Below, piece after piece: positions 37,404 to 49,729 of a stretch of 64,000 bases of DNA. Location: contig OZ038423.1 in the NCBI GenBank assembly GCA_964036155.1, positions 16,135,249-16,199,248 on the forward strand, in the 5' to 3' direction. The position numbers and the translations under genes were made by a program. Every line of letters begins with the position of its first letter. The stretch's first letter is position 1. This stretch comes from Diploscapter coronatus (taxonomy: Eukaryota; Nematoda; Chromadorea; Rhabditida; Rhabditidae). The notes under the pieces are model-generated. The model was not told the origin of the DNA. It saw only the letters and a list, made by a program, of their open reading frames with translations, and searched no databases.

Positions 37404-39140
37404 TCAATCAATTCCGTCCAAATAACCACCTTGAGTTGTCATCGTTTCATCAACTACGGAAGCAACTTGTGGCTGTATTATTCGATAGCCCTAATTAGAA
37501 ATGGTTATTATGATTCAGATGATTGGCCTAATTACCTTATGATTGCTCCATAATTGCAACGGCGTTATCATAGTCTGATGCGTCTTCTCTGTAGCAATTA
37601 GTCGTAGTCTCGCGAACATCGGATTATTTATTTCCGGAATTCCTAAAATTATTATCGATATTCTATGTTTAATCTTGAAGTATTGAATAGTTCATTGTTC
37701 GGAATCTAAAATTATCAGTTTCATCTCGTAATTCGGCTAATTCGATGAATTCGACAATGCTTTCAGTATTCACGTACGAATTATTTATAATTTTAGTAAT
37801 AATATAATGTGACGGCATACCGTAAAGCCTCTAATTGAAGCCCCCTTCAGAGGGATATTGGACTTAGAAGCCCCCGGGCTTCTATTAGAGGTTTGATGGT
37901 AATTTTGTTAGAATGTACATCCAATCATCCAATTTATTTGGCTTTAATACAAAGCAATGTTCTAACCCGACACCCAATCCCAATCTCGTTTCGACCAGTC
38001 TTTTTGTAGGAAGAAAGCCCGCGCATTTTGTTCAGCAATTGTTGAAGCAGTTGCCCTCGCAATTTGGTCGAATTTCTGCGCTTCTATGCTCTTGTAGGTT
38101 TCGACATATTGCCTCTGGACCAGGGTGTATTTGTCGAACATACGGTGCAAGCATAGTACTGAACTTTAATAATGTTATGCCTCACTAATTTAAAGCTACC
38201 TAAAAATGTTCCAACTCCGAATATTATCAAAATAAACCACGCGATAATCTGAGATTCAGCATCCAGATATGACGAATCAGATCCATCCATTTCGCATATG
38301 CAAGCAGGACAATACTGCAATGATCTCATGAGTATTATTCAACTTTCACCATTCCAAACCGATCCATTAGCACTCATCATATCGAACGACTGGCTTTCTT
38401 TGTAATAATTCAATACAGTCTCATTCTTGCACTGCTTTGCTGTTTCCATTTTGCAGAAATTATGCGCCAAGAAACAGCGATAATAGCTGAAATAATAATA
38501 ATAATATTATTTTTTCCTGCGAAATTTACTGTTATCTCGTATATCTGACAACACGGTTGCACCTATTTCCATATGACGTCACGATTTTCAATGCATGTAA
38601 AGGAGTCTTCATCTATTGAAAATCGTCCCGTTATTATCCAACTGTCATTCTTATACAATATTAGCTTACCCTCCATCTAAAAAGACCACAAATAGCCAAG
38701 CTGCAGGAGCCACAGAAGACCGAATAATCACCTCTATCCAGGATATTATTGCAGTTTTCCATGTATGCCTAGTTTCTCGTGCTCTAAAATGTTGGACACA
38801 AGTTGCTGACTTCCGTTGAATAGCCTTCACCTGAACATGCACCCATGAACTAGCCTCCAAACTGTTGAATTCAACATTATTCCAATTATGAATAGAGCCA
38901 TCGAAGGACCAAGAATGAACACAGCAGAATGGATGACGTTCAGAGGGTAGGAACAGGGACACGTAAATGTCAGTCTCCTAATCAGCTGAAAGATTTTTCT
39001 TTAGTTTATCAATTTTATGATTTGCTTACCGATTGTCCACCGATGGTGGAAACAATAAGCAGTCCATTGAGAAGAGTTGAGCCGTGATTTGCGAAAATGT
39101 TCTGCGCGACTGCGACGATTGAATTCACACTGCTTGCCAT
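37404..39140 (-). CDS. clhm-1: Calcium homeostasis modulator (CALHM/CLHM) channel
   Basis: Eight exons, 39140-39030, 38985-38831, 38783-38670, 38486-38360, 38314-38200, 38158-37967, 37642-37536 and 37490-37404, encode 335 residues, matching CLHM-1 length. The protein is a large-pore, voltage- and calcium-gated ion channel of the plasma membrane. Family marks: the FTCPCSYPLN segment after TM1, VAPAAWLFVVFLDGG before YYRCFLAHNFC (paired extracellular cysteines), a fourth TM around IIAWFILIIFGVGTFL, and a cytosolic C-terminal helix with WSKRDWDW and PEINNPMFARLRLIATEKTH. Four hydrophobic segments are visible. Intron 6 carries an 84-bp inverted-repeat element. An apparent extra exon near 38595-38620 breaks frame and was excluded. 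Confidence 0.93.
37818..37901. mobile_element. 84-bp inverted-repeat element in a clhm-1 intron
   Basis: Terminal arms TACCGTAAAGCCTCTAATTG and the complement of its right end (TACCATCAAACCTCTAATAG) match over about 26 bp, running into GAAGCCC on both sides. A relative lies at 39344-39429. Confidence 0.7.
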
Positions 39141-39343
39141 TAGTTGTTGAAATTTGAATACTGCAAACCTTTAATAGAAGTTCGGAAGCTTTTTGGTTTC
39201 AGTATTTTAGAAAAAAAACTTGAAAAGTTGTTAATTTCTGGCTAAAGCTCTTCAAAATTTTTGCTATTTTTCATAACTTTTGGTTAAATTCTCTACAACA
39301 TAATGATAAAACAATGCTATTCATGCGATTTTTGGTCTATACA

Positions 39344-39429
39344 TGGCAGAAAGTCTCTAATTTTAGAAGGGAACTCATATTGAGGGAGGCTTCAAATGGA
39401 GGAGGGCCTCAACTAGAGACTTTACGGTA
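39344..39429. mobile_element. Second copy of the 84-bp inverted-repeat element
   Basis: Upstream of the clhm-1 start. Its right end reads GGGCCTCAACTAGAGACTTTACGGTA, the complement of the left arm of 37818-37901 with a few changes; its left end GGCAGAAAGTCTCTAAT is the partner arm. Confidence 0.65.
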
Positions 39430-40740
39430 ACTATAATTTATCGACAGATTTTGAAGAAGAAGAATTGGCTTAGAATTTTATTGCGTTGCATCATCACAAC
39501 AATGATATTTCTTCAGAAAATTCCCACATAAAATTGCGACGTTTTCACGAGAAATTTCTAGAATTGCTAACGTAAACATTTAGAAAAGGTTCATTATCGT
39601 GACTCCGTTTCGGTAAACAAAAATAAATTGAAAGAGGAATTAAGGAAATGATATTTCATAAGTTTCAAAAATGAAAATTGCGTAAAGATGGGCTAATAAT
39701 TGGCTAAACAATGCGTTTATGGATAGGACAGCAGTGATATGAGCAAGGATGATAGGATTTAGAGAGTTGCACCTGGTTGTGCGTTGCTGTGGCAGCCAGA
39801 GGTACTTTCACAAGAAACTAGCTCATTTACTTCGTACTTGGACTAATTTTATTGCAGATTCATTAGATTGTTCGAGAATTTAGGATAGCGATGAATCTTG
39901 TAAGTTTTTTAGAAGTAGATGTCCTCTAGAGATATTTTACAGTTGTAAAAATAATTGAATTATTCTAGCATTTTCAATCATGGATTTTATTCATATGTGC
40001 TGAATGATAAACGATTATAGGTTTTCGTGTGAAGCCAGTGAATTTTAAATTTTCGATAGTAAAAGTAATTAATTAGCGAATGAAGATTAAAAAAACTGTC
40101 GCTAAAAAAGTAACCTTGCAATAAAGTAAATCTACCGGACATTGCTAAATTTAAATAAAAAAAAACTCAAATAACTTGAAATTGTCAAACTCGTGTCCAT
40201 TTGAAATGTTGTATTTGCACTAAAGTGCTCACAATAAACACTTGAAACCTTGCTTCTAGCGAATTTATTCTCACTCTTTAAAGAACGCCCATAAAATATG
40301 AATATTATGGTTAGGGTTCTCAAGTAGACATACCAAATCGCGTTTCTGGATAAACTCGTTCAACAGAAAGGTGATCTGAGCTGTAAATAAGGTTTCTGTG
40401 AAGAAAAAATAAAAATTACGAATTTTCTTATAAAACTAGTAAAAATCGATGATTCAAAATGAACACATTTTTGGAAACGAAGTAGCACTTATGCTTTTTT
40501 GTGCTTGAATATTTTGGCAGAGAGTCATTTTATCTGGTTTATCGTCGCTTTAGGGGTGGACTTTTATGAAGTTTTGGGTTTGAAGAGTACTTCCTTCCTA
40601 AATTTTTGCCTTTAGACTACCACGTTTCTACCAAAAATGCGTTTTTTGCAAGAGAAAGAAGCTTGGGAACCCTAATTATGGTTATAAAATATTCGAGAAT
40701 ATAAACTTGATAAAATATGATCCTAAAAGTTTTCTTAATT
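39430..40740. other. Intergenic region, nothing recognised
   Basis: AT-rich spacer between the clhm-1 promoter side and the pmt-2 3' end. Short open frames (for example 40132-40323 on the minus strand) have no family resemblance or splice context. No RNA gene seen. Confidence 0.5.
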
Positions 40741-40746
40741 TAGTTC

Positions 40747-43700
40747 TTATAGAGGTTTCTGAGCCATGAAGCAATTCCAGTTGTGATTGTCATCAGCGAT
40801 GTATTGCAGTTTATCGTTCCAACCATTCACCAGTGAATCGTATTCCTTTTGTGAGAATTTCTGCAAATTCACTCATTTTCCATAGTTAACCTTACTAGTT
40901 TTTAATTTGTCCCAAATTCGAAAAAAGTAGCGCTGGATGTTGAGACGAATTTGAATTGCGTCATGTTTTGTAATCTTAGTTGTCGATGATTTGAAATGCT
41001 CAGTGTTTCGATTAACACATTTCATTTAGTTTCTCATGAAGTTCATTAAAATATCTCGTAAGTGAAAAAAATCCGATTCTTCAGTATAAACTCATCAAAA
41101 ATTCGACAAACAAACCGAAAGGAATTCAGCCTTGTTGTTCTCGACTCGGGCTCTTTCTTCTCCCAGAATCTCCTTGAATCTCTCCGTCATGTTCTCCGTC
41201 ACGATATTCGTGAACCCGGCTGATTTTGCCAACTATAAATTTCTTAAACCTTGAACTTTACTATAAATTCGAAAACCTGTTCGATTTCTTTGAGATTCTT
41301 CAGATAATACTGTCTCTGCTGAACATAGGTTTTGAATTTCTCGCTAAGAGCTCCATATCCGACTCCGTACATCGTTATCAGCACTTTGCCACCGGGTTTC
41401 AGGATATGCTAAAGAATACAAGCGATTATCTTTCTGAGTAAAATGAAGATAAACTTACGAAAATTCTCTTGAACAATGCAGCAGTGTCGGGAATGTGCTG
41501 GATGCAGTCGCGAGAGAAGACGTAATCGAACGAATTCTCATCGAATTTGTAGTGCAGAGCATCGCAAATTGCATAGCTGAAGAAACTCAATAAAAATACT
41601 GGATAAAAAGTGCTTTGTCCTAAATTTTTATGAGAGTATATTTGCTCAAAGACTGAATACTTTTATCCCGCACGCTATTTCATCTCTTTCGCGGTCGTCT
41701 ATATTTTTTGGCAAAATTACTCATTTCTCTCTTTAGGACAAACTAGTCCCTGTCATAAATACAGGGCCCACAAGTCATTTTTCAAAACTAGGGATCCTGT
41801 TTTAGAACTTACACCATTGAATCAAGCTCGTTCTAGGAAGAATTGAACAATTTTTCTTGTTCCAAACTGACACTTCTATCCAAAGTTGTGCATTGCGTAC
41901 TTTTAAAAATAGCGACTTTCAAACGGATTGTTGTTGTTGGTCACTTTCGAAAATTTATTGCTCTAAAATATGCAGGAGAATGCGAGCCACTATAAATTTC
42001 CAGGTGCTTTGATGGGGACCCCCTTCTCTTTTTCGAGTAGAAACATTCAAAAAACGCGAAATTTGCCGAAAAAGTTACCTAATACGCGTATCCCTCTCTC
42101 GTTGCACTCTTTCTAACGCAACCGAGAGCATGTTTGCCGATAAATCAACTCCTAGAACACGGGCTCCAAACTCCTGAAAACCCAGTAGATTTTAGTTAGT
42201 TTTTGATTTTGTCTGACCTTAGCGAACTGCCTAGCCCCTCCTCCGATTCCAACTCCAATATCCAAGCAGAGCTGCCCTGCCTTCACATCACCGAATCTCC
42301 TAATGACGCGAAGATTCTCATCCCAACCGCCTAAAAGATTATTCCTTGATATTTCATGAATTCCGAATTTACCGGGTGAAATGAAATTCTCTCCGAAGAT
42401 CCATTCATAAGCATAAATGCCAGTGTCGGTGTACTGAGTTTTATCAAGAAAATCTCTAAAATGATACGAATAATGATGAACATAGGCTGATCTTCGCACC
42501 TGAAGGTGATCGTGTTGCCTTCGACCTTCTCGAATTCGGACTTTTTCAGCGACCAAATGAAGTCCAACCAGTTTTGATGAGCCTGAAGATAAGATTGCAG
42601 GAAAATTAAAGAAAAACGGCGTAATAATTCTTACGTGGATGGAGTCTTCCACTTCAGTAGTCGAATAGAACGCAAATCCTGTAGTTTTTCCTTCGATTTC
42701 CGTCCTGTATACGTCGAATAAATCAGTCAGTTTAGCCACTTTTTTCGAGTCTTTCGACTGGGCTGTAAAATCACGATTCAAATATTTCCGTCGAAAACAT
42801 TCTCTCACACAAATCCTGTCTGATTATGACGATCCCATTGTACTTCAGCAGTTTCAGGGCCAATTTCACGAATTTCTCCAACTCATCCACATTTTCCAGA
42901 ATCTAAAGCGTTTGTTTTTTAATTGTTGAAATGATTATTAACTTTTTGCGATGCTATTCTCTTCTCAATTTTGGCCAGACATCGTTTGTTCGCATTTCGC
43001 ATTTCGATATCAATCAAAGTACATTTCGCAGCAGAGAAAACAGTAACACAGAAAGTGGCATGATTTTCGTATAAAATTTTCAGTAGGACAAATTGTTAAT
43101 TGCTGATGGTGTAATTGGGCAAAATTCATTGAGATACGTACTACAGGTTTGAAGAAAAATCGAGTAATATGTTTCTTAGCAGAAAGTTAGGATAACCAAG
43201 TAAGTATGAAATGCAGATTTCAGAAGGGAATATTTATTTTGGTTTGGATTCCCAATTTCAAACATTTGATGTGATTTAGAAATTGCTCACTAGCTAATAA
43301 AAAAGTTAAAAGACGAAGAAAAACGAGCCTCATTGATGGCCTGATCGATGATAAGTCCATCTGCATCTGCATGAGCAGCAGATTCTGCTGTGACGAGGGT
43401 ACTGTGGGCTTCGATCGAGGCCTGCGTTGGGTAGACTTCTTTTAGACTCTTTCTGAAATATTAAAAATTCAGGTATCACTTGCAAAGTCCTTTTTCAGAC
43501 ATTTTTCTCTTCCGTTAAATTAGAAGAAAAAAATATTTAGGCTTGGCAACTCGTAAATGTCGCTAGAACATGATCTATCCTTTCCAATACTATTGCGCCT
43601 TACTCTCACTCTCCCTTATTCCTAACTAGAGAACGGCCTCACAACTTAACAACATTTACGAATTGCTTTTATGTTTAGTTTTACCATAGCAAATTAAATA

Positions 43701-43831
43701 TGGTTAAAATATGAACATCGTTTGACTCACACAATAGCTTCGGCATTTTTGGAGATGACGACGATTTTCGGATTTTGTGCGTGGAGAGAATGAGCCAGAG
43801 CTGAGACAAGTTGACGTTCCACGGCCGGCAT
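40747..43831 (-). CDS. pmt-2: Phosphoethanolamine N-methyltransferase PMT-2
   Basis: Twelve exons, 43831-43731, 43452-43329, 42902-42809, 42762-42635, 42582-42500, 42455-42373, 42330-42218, 42173-42079, 41576-41459, 41408-41277, 41232-41116 and 40860-40747, encode 433 residues. PMT-2 carries out the last methylations from phosphoethanolamine to phosphocholine, using S-adenosylmethionine, in the cytosol; nematodes use this plant-like route for phosphatidylcholine. The N-terminal half ([16 protein letters not shown]...) is a non-catalytic methyltransferase-like domain. The C-terminal half holds [23 protein letters not shown]-binding [27 protein letters not shown], the acidic [14 protein letters not shown] loop and [13 protein letters not shown]. 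Intron 2 begins with GC (AATGAG/gctcgt, 43328-43327), since no GT donor keeps frame. PMT-1, the enzyme for the first step, is not in the window. Confidence 0.95.
41614..41742. repeat. Possible small inverted-repeat element in a pmt-2 intron
   Basis: TTTGTCCTAAA at the left and TTTAGGACAAA at the right pair perfectly over 11 bp and bracket 107 bp. They lie in an enlarged intron (about 500 bp). No internal similarity to the other elements was noticed. Confidence 0.45.
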
Positions 43832-44606
43832 TATTCTAAATGAAAACGAGGTTTGAAAAGACAGATAATTGGCAATGAATTGATCCGAATGAGCGAGAGA
43901 ACGATGAATTGACGCAGCGATAGATTGCCATTTGGCTATCAGAATCATAAATCAATGAGAGAACGTTGATGCGAGTGCAAATAAGGTGGTTGATCGAAAG
44001 AAGAACAAAAATAAATATCTGCCAATTCTATAAAAATGCTAGTTTATTTAAAAGACAACAGAGAGCTTAGATCTAAATATTCAATCCAAATTTCAATATT
44101 TTTTCAAATGAAATCAGGGAAAGTCGATAAAGTGGCTGCTGTTAGGAGTGACCAATTTGCTTTGAAACAATCATATAAAAACTATGAGAGGGCCAATATG
44201 GAGAAAGGTCGTAAAAACAAAGAAATCGAAAGATAGAATGAGTGAATGGAGAATGAAGATAGAAGATAGGAGATAAGATAGAAATCGGTAGGGGAAATGA
44301 GACCAAACTGTCTGGAAATACATAGAAATGGCAGATCTAAAAAAATCGACAGGAAACAAGAGGAAAGAGCCATTCGATTTTTCCTGTGTTATGAATCGTT
44401 TTGTTTCTGGTCTCCCTCTTTCCATTTAACAATTCAACAATTCACCAATCCATCATCAATATCTATCAATTATTGCATCATCCAGCTGTTTAAATATCAA
44501 TTGTTTATTGTACAACGATGGAAAATGTTTGATCAAAAGCTACATTGAAATTACAAGAAATTTAATATTTAAGAATAATAAAATTAAAAAAAAAAAACTA
44601 ATAATC
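43832..44606. other. Intergenic region upstream of pmt-2
   Basis: AT- and purine-rich spacer; open frames here on both strands are low-complexity and unsupported. It ends in a run of A near 44588. Confidence 0.5.
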
Positions 44607-47335
44607 TCAGTTCTGATTATTGCCGAAAATCTGGTGAAGTTCGCTGAGCAAATAGTCCGGAACCATGATGGCGGAATTGTTGAAAGGAGCCAGCGATTCC
44701 TGAAACCATGAAGCTATTAAAATGAGTTTTAATTCTTTTCTAAATCGTATGAAATTTTGGGTTTTGAGAAAATGCATATTCAATAATTTAGGTGAACGAT
44801 TACATTTTTAGTAACCAAGAACTATCGTAGCATTATTTAAGAAACACCTTTACATTTTCCTTCGCTATTTAGCGTTATTTTTATTCAGAATAAAATATTT
44901 CGAAACAGTAACGATATTTCTTACATTAGCTACTCCTTTCCGTAATAGATAACAGGCAAACGATCAAAGATAAAACAATAAATGTTCTACCTGAACGGAA
45001 GGCAGAGCTGCAAATGGAACATCGAACTGCACGATTTCTTCTCCGTCAGATTCAAATTCACTTGAGTCTTCATCTTCAGAATCCGTCAGATCGCTTTCTT
45101 CAGACGAGGAACACACACCTGAATAATCCATCATTATTTCAATCAAAATAAGCAAGACTATAAAAAGAAATTTGGAAAGTCAGAATCGTTATCAAAGCTG
45201 ATCTCCATCAATCTTCGGAATTTAACAATATTGAAACAAAATTTCGTGACGCTATAGATCGAAATGAACCGCTTACTTTCGATATCCACGTCTCTCTCCT
45301 CCAATTGCATCATTTCTTCTTTGACTGAATCATCCAGGGAGTACATTTGTTCATTCAAGTCTTCCAATTCGTCGAGCAGAGATTCCTGGGAATATGAGAA
45401 TTGATATTTCTAGCAACATTCTAGTATATTTTTTCATAAAAATCACTGAATAATTTACAACAAAAAAAATTAATCCTTTTTCAACTAGCAACCGTACCTC
45501 ATCAGTTTCCTCTTTACTTTCCACCTTACGTTCCTCTCTCGTCGATCCCATTCTACAGTCTTCCATTTCCTCTTCTTTTTCTTCTTCTTCTTCGTCTTCC
45601 ACTTCCTCTTCAAATTCTCGTTGCCATTTTCCAATTTTAGCTGAAAACACATTTTCACGTTAATTTGGGATTTCGCCTGTTCTGTTGGAGTGGTTCTCAC
45701 TCTCATAAACAAGTATAAATTGAATAAATCGGATTTCTTCTAGGTTATTTTGAGATTATTAGTCATTTTTTATGAGAAATATTTGAAACAAAGCTCAAAA
45801 TTTGTATCTCGTGAGATTTTTTTTTCGAAATTGTAAGTTTGGGACTGTTTCTATAAATAGTTACGGAGTTTGTAGGGTCTGACTCCATCCTGCCACAACC
45901 AGCCCATCGTCGTCGAATTTGCATCGTCGAGTTCGATGCCGGAAGGCAGGTCTTGCCAGGTCACAGCCGGACTACGAGTTTCATTTCTACTCTCCCTCGG
46001 ATTTTCTGTAATTAGAAATTGAAATCTTCAATGGTATAAAGAAAAATAATATCGAAATTTAGAAATGGTTTATAGAAATAACTAGTAATTTGTATTCTCG
46101 GAAATGAGAAGGGGGTACTCGTTAATGAAAATAATAGGACTATCGTAAATCAATGATAGCCCTTATGAAATAGCTGTCTGAAAACCAGAGTATTATTTTC
46201 GCCTACAAGCAATTTGAATATTGCAGGAAATGTGGTCATTTTGAGATTCAAAAATATCAATTTTTGATTTTTTATTAATTTAGAAAGACTTGTATCCATG
46301 AACACGTCTTTTTTATAAAGATTTGCATAATATTCTTTATGAATTCGCGGGTATTTATAACATTTTCTGACTCTACCTTCCGATTCTACCTCATTTTGTG
46401 ACTTCTTCTCCCATTCGCTCATTGCTTCAATTGTCAAGTTGTCTATTTTGTCGAACATTTGTCGATCAGGGAAAATCTGAAAAAATAATGAAAAATCGGT
46501 TTCAAACAAACTTCTCAAAATTCGACTCGCAAAAAATGTGTCGTACTGAGAAAAAGAACATGTCTTCTTTTCCTCTCTCGAAACGATGCGCTATTTTCTC
46601 GGCGGGTCGAATTTTGAGAAGTCTGGTTTCAAATCGTTAATAATGATTTAAAAAATCGTAAAAATGATCCTTTTAATCTTAGGGGAAATATCAAAGAAAA
46701 CTTGCAGCCCGAATGAGAGCGTCGAAGTTGCTATCTTGTCTGAGGGACCTTCTGGAGACGAGCTTCTTCCTGCAGGTTGGACATTCCTTGTTCCCTCGTC
46801 TCAACGCAGCCGTGATACATTCTTCGCAAAATCGATGCAGACATTCCTTAAAGTCATAATAGTTTTGGTATCATTTGTTTAGGGACAAATAACCTTTGTA
46901 GTGACAGTCATCGAGAGCAGATCCAGACAAATGGGGCATTTGAACTCGTTGAGCATCTCTGGCTTCAGAAAAACACTCGCCTCTGGAGACATTTTGCGGG
47001 CTGGACGATTCTGAAATTTGTAAAGTATGAAAAATCAACTGATTACTGAAAGACGAGGTCATAATGCTTGACAGCCATTTTCAAATACTTTTTAGTGTAA
47101 ACCCCTTTAATGTCGATGTTAGATTGATCAAAAGTTTACACGCGAAGTCTCTTAACATTGATATAATATCAGAAAGGTGGAAAGTGTTCAGAAAAATTGA
47201 AAATTATGATTTCGTCGAAGAAAAAATACAAACCCTGTCATATTCAGTCAGCTCGAATTCGTCATCGGAACTGTCGTCCGGAGGTACAACGGGCAATTCC
47301 TCGTCCTGGGCCAGATTCAATTCTTCAGGTTTCAT
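44607..47335 (-). CDS. spat-3: RING1/RNF2-type Polycomb E3 ubiquitin ligase
   Basis: Nine exons, 47335-47234, 47010-46894, 46846-46706, 46476-46377, 46005-45865, 45640-45498, 45385-45277, 45118-44991 and 44699-44607, give 357 residues. A C3HC4 RING lies at about 59-98: CPIC (59, 62), CLHRFCEEC (75, 77, 80, 83), CPTC (95, 98), followed by [20 protein letters not shown]. That context is diagnostic of RING1/RNF2, the histone H2A ubiquitin ligase of PRC1 in the nucleus; spat-3 is the C. elegans homologue. The rest is mostly acidic and serine-rich, and I do not see a clear RAWUL domain. Intron 3 uses the donor GCT/gcaagt (46705-46704), which restores the conserved spacing [13 protein letters not shown]. 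Probably the downstream gene of an operon with the chromo-barrel gene at 47505-49729. Confidence 0.85.
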
Positions 47336-47504
47336 TTCTGAAACAAGAATTTTGCAAATTTAATGAATATCTGATAAAAATCTGCGTCATGGTATGAAAA
47401 CCATCGATAAAATGAATTGTGATAAGATTCTACAAGATAAAGTTGGTTTATTCGAAATCACGAATGTATTATGTCTACAGAAAATGCCTAAGTGAATCGG
47501 AGAA
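47336..47504 (-). promoter_or_regulatory. Operon-like intercistronic region (poly(A) signal, then trans-splice acceptor)
   Basis: On the minus strand the upstream gene's AATAAA (47452-47447) lies about 55 nt after its stop codon. Roughly 100 nt further on, TGTTTCAG ends at 47338, two bases before the next ATG (47335). This spacing is what nematode operons with SL2-type trans-splicing show. Which leader is used cannot be read from DNA. Confidence 0.6.
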
Positions 47505-49729
47505 TCAGGCAGTCAAAGGGGAAGAGCAGCGATTCTCCCTCAACGGAGATGGGGTGAATCTCTTCGTCTTGCTACGACGTCTTTCAGCTCTTTTTCTTTC
47601 CTCCTAAAATTTATTTTCTTGCCTTTTTTTATATATGAGATGTGATGAAACTTAGAGTGGTTGGTGAAAAAATACAATTTACAGTAATCAATCTAACAGG
47701 CAACCTGGAAACCTCAGCATCATGGCACGATGCATAGGAAGATATTGTGAGAAAGGTAGTCACATTCTGTCATTCCCTACTTTACATCTTCCCTATATCA
47801 TGCGGTTTCCAAATAGTCCGTCTAGCTTTGAACTCTTCATGTCAAAAATGATCAAATCTCAAGCGCAAAAGATGTATTCTTTTACTTTCCAATAAGAAAA
47901 AAACTTACAATTGCCCTCTTATAATTCGAATTGTTGTAGATTTTGAACCTTTTTCCCGTTTCCGAATGAGGAACTATCTCGTCGTGAATATTCTTCCACC
48001 CCTGAAAATAAAAATGAGCATTTTGACTTGAAAATGAAATAAACTCACTTCTCCTTCCGAATCAATGTGAAAACGCCCTTATTTGAACTATGAAGGAATG
48101 TGCGCCTATTTCATTCATTTTCTGGGATTTGAAACTGGTCTATTATCAAACTCCTACAAGAAATATTACAAAATTCAGAAAGACTCACGATGAAATGCAC
48201 TCGATATTCGATGTCCTCATTTGTAATCACAGCTCGCGTTACCTTTGCATCGTAGAAGAAGCCCAGATGCTCGCACAGAATTCGATCTCCTATCTCGTAC
48301 ATCTCGGCTCGGGGAGTTACTCTGCAAAAATGCTGATAGGAATGCAATGTCAAACAAAATCAATTTTCATGAATTTAGAACGAATACTAAAGCAATTTTA
48401 GTGGCTCATTGTAATTCACTTTTCGGAAAAAAAACAACATGAGAAAGGATGGTAGAACTACAAAGGGTCGTTTTAATTATGCACCAAATGAAATGCAATA
48501 TGAGATTTATGTTTTTAAGGCATATTTGCATATCGACAATTGACAAAAATGCTCATAAAACGTTATTTTTGAGAAAATTTCTATGAAGAATGGCTTATTT
48601 TATAGCTGATAATGCGTGCTCGCAGACATTAGATTCAAATATCGCTTTATACTTTTTGATACAATTTGCAGGACGATTTTGACAATAGCCCGTAGTTGAA
48701 ATCTTTAAATCTGTGCGAAGCCCTTTTAATGCTCTAAAATACATGAAAAATAAATTTGAGCTTTTCTGATTAGTAGAGGACTAAACTAATTTCTGATTTC
48801 ATTTTATAAAAAAAAAAAAAATATGTACCGAATTTAAAAAGAAAAATCAAAAAATATCCGTAATTTTGGTCCATTCTGTATAAATAGCCCTTACACTTCG
48901 TCTTTTAGCAATGCCGCTTCATCATCCGAGTCATTCGTCTCTTCATCCAAAGAGCGGCGAATTCTCTCTGTAATCAATCGTTTAGACTACAGTAATCTTC
49001 AATACTTCCAGATTAGCTTACTTTTAGCTACAGTCGCAGTTCCACTCTTCTCCTCGCTCTTCGTCTTCCTGCTTCGCTTTATTCCAGTTCTATTCGTTTC
49101 CACTTCTTCCAGCTCTTCTTCATTCAGTTCCATCATCAACAGAACAATCGCAGATCTTCTGGCTCTTCTTACCAAATCTCGGCAGTTATCTGAAAAAATA
49201 GCTGCATTTCGCTAATAGTAATTGACAAACTGGCCATAAAAATTGGTTCAAGTATACAAAAAAAAATTCTCAGTGCCACACTTCATCATGACAATTTAAA
49301 TAAAAGATAACTATGAATTGCAAAATAAAAATCCAAATTCCATACCGATCATAACATTGACGTCCTCGATTCTGACCGTGTCCAGCAGCAGAACATCTGT
49401 GAGAGCTCTCAGTTGCAGTTTCGCCTCGACTCGACGATAATTTCGATCATTGAGTGGGATGCGGTCGAGTTCTTCTCTGAAATTACGAATATCGTTCTTC
49501 AAAACAAAAGATACGTAGGGAAAATGCTCAATATCAATTCATGAGTTACGAAAGATATATGCTCCGAATCAATAAATTTGCATTTGTTTATGATTCGTTG
49601 GTTATTTTGAAAGACTTACGCAATGGAGACGAGTTTGTGTGCGATAGACTCGATTGCAGGGCCGTGTTTGCGGCAGACGAAGCTGATTCGATCGAAGAAT
49701 TGCTGCTGGCCCACTGAAGATAGGGACAT
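47505..49729 (-). CDS. Chromo-barrel (Tudor-knot) domain protein
   Basis: Seven exons, 49729-49620, 49476-49346, 49189-49022, 48967-48895, 48321-48189, 48001-47909 and 47603-47505, give 268 residues. The start follows AATTTCAG by 15 nt, with a TAA in frame before it, so it is probably trans-spliced. Residues about 1-110 form an unrecognised helical region (FFDRISFVCRKHGPAIESIA...). A basic and acidic linker follows, then a chromo-barrel at about 166-235 (MYEIGDRILCEHLGFFYDAKV, IEYRVHFIGWKNIHDEIVP), the methyl-lysine-reader fold of MRG15, MSL3, MOF and ARID4 proteins. The tail is Arg/Ser-rich (ERKRAERRRSKTKRFTPSP). Only one of the usual tryptophans is kept, so lysine-methyl binding is doubtful. 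Location upstream of a RING1 gene suggests a chromatin role. No acetyltransferase or MRG domain follows. Confidence 0.75.

Noticed and set aside
38540..38625. Apparent exon in the clhm-1 intron (reads DEDSFTCIENRD)
   Set aside because: Neither end gives a frame-compatible splice, and skipping it yields the conserved LDGGYYRCF junction.
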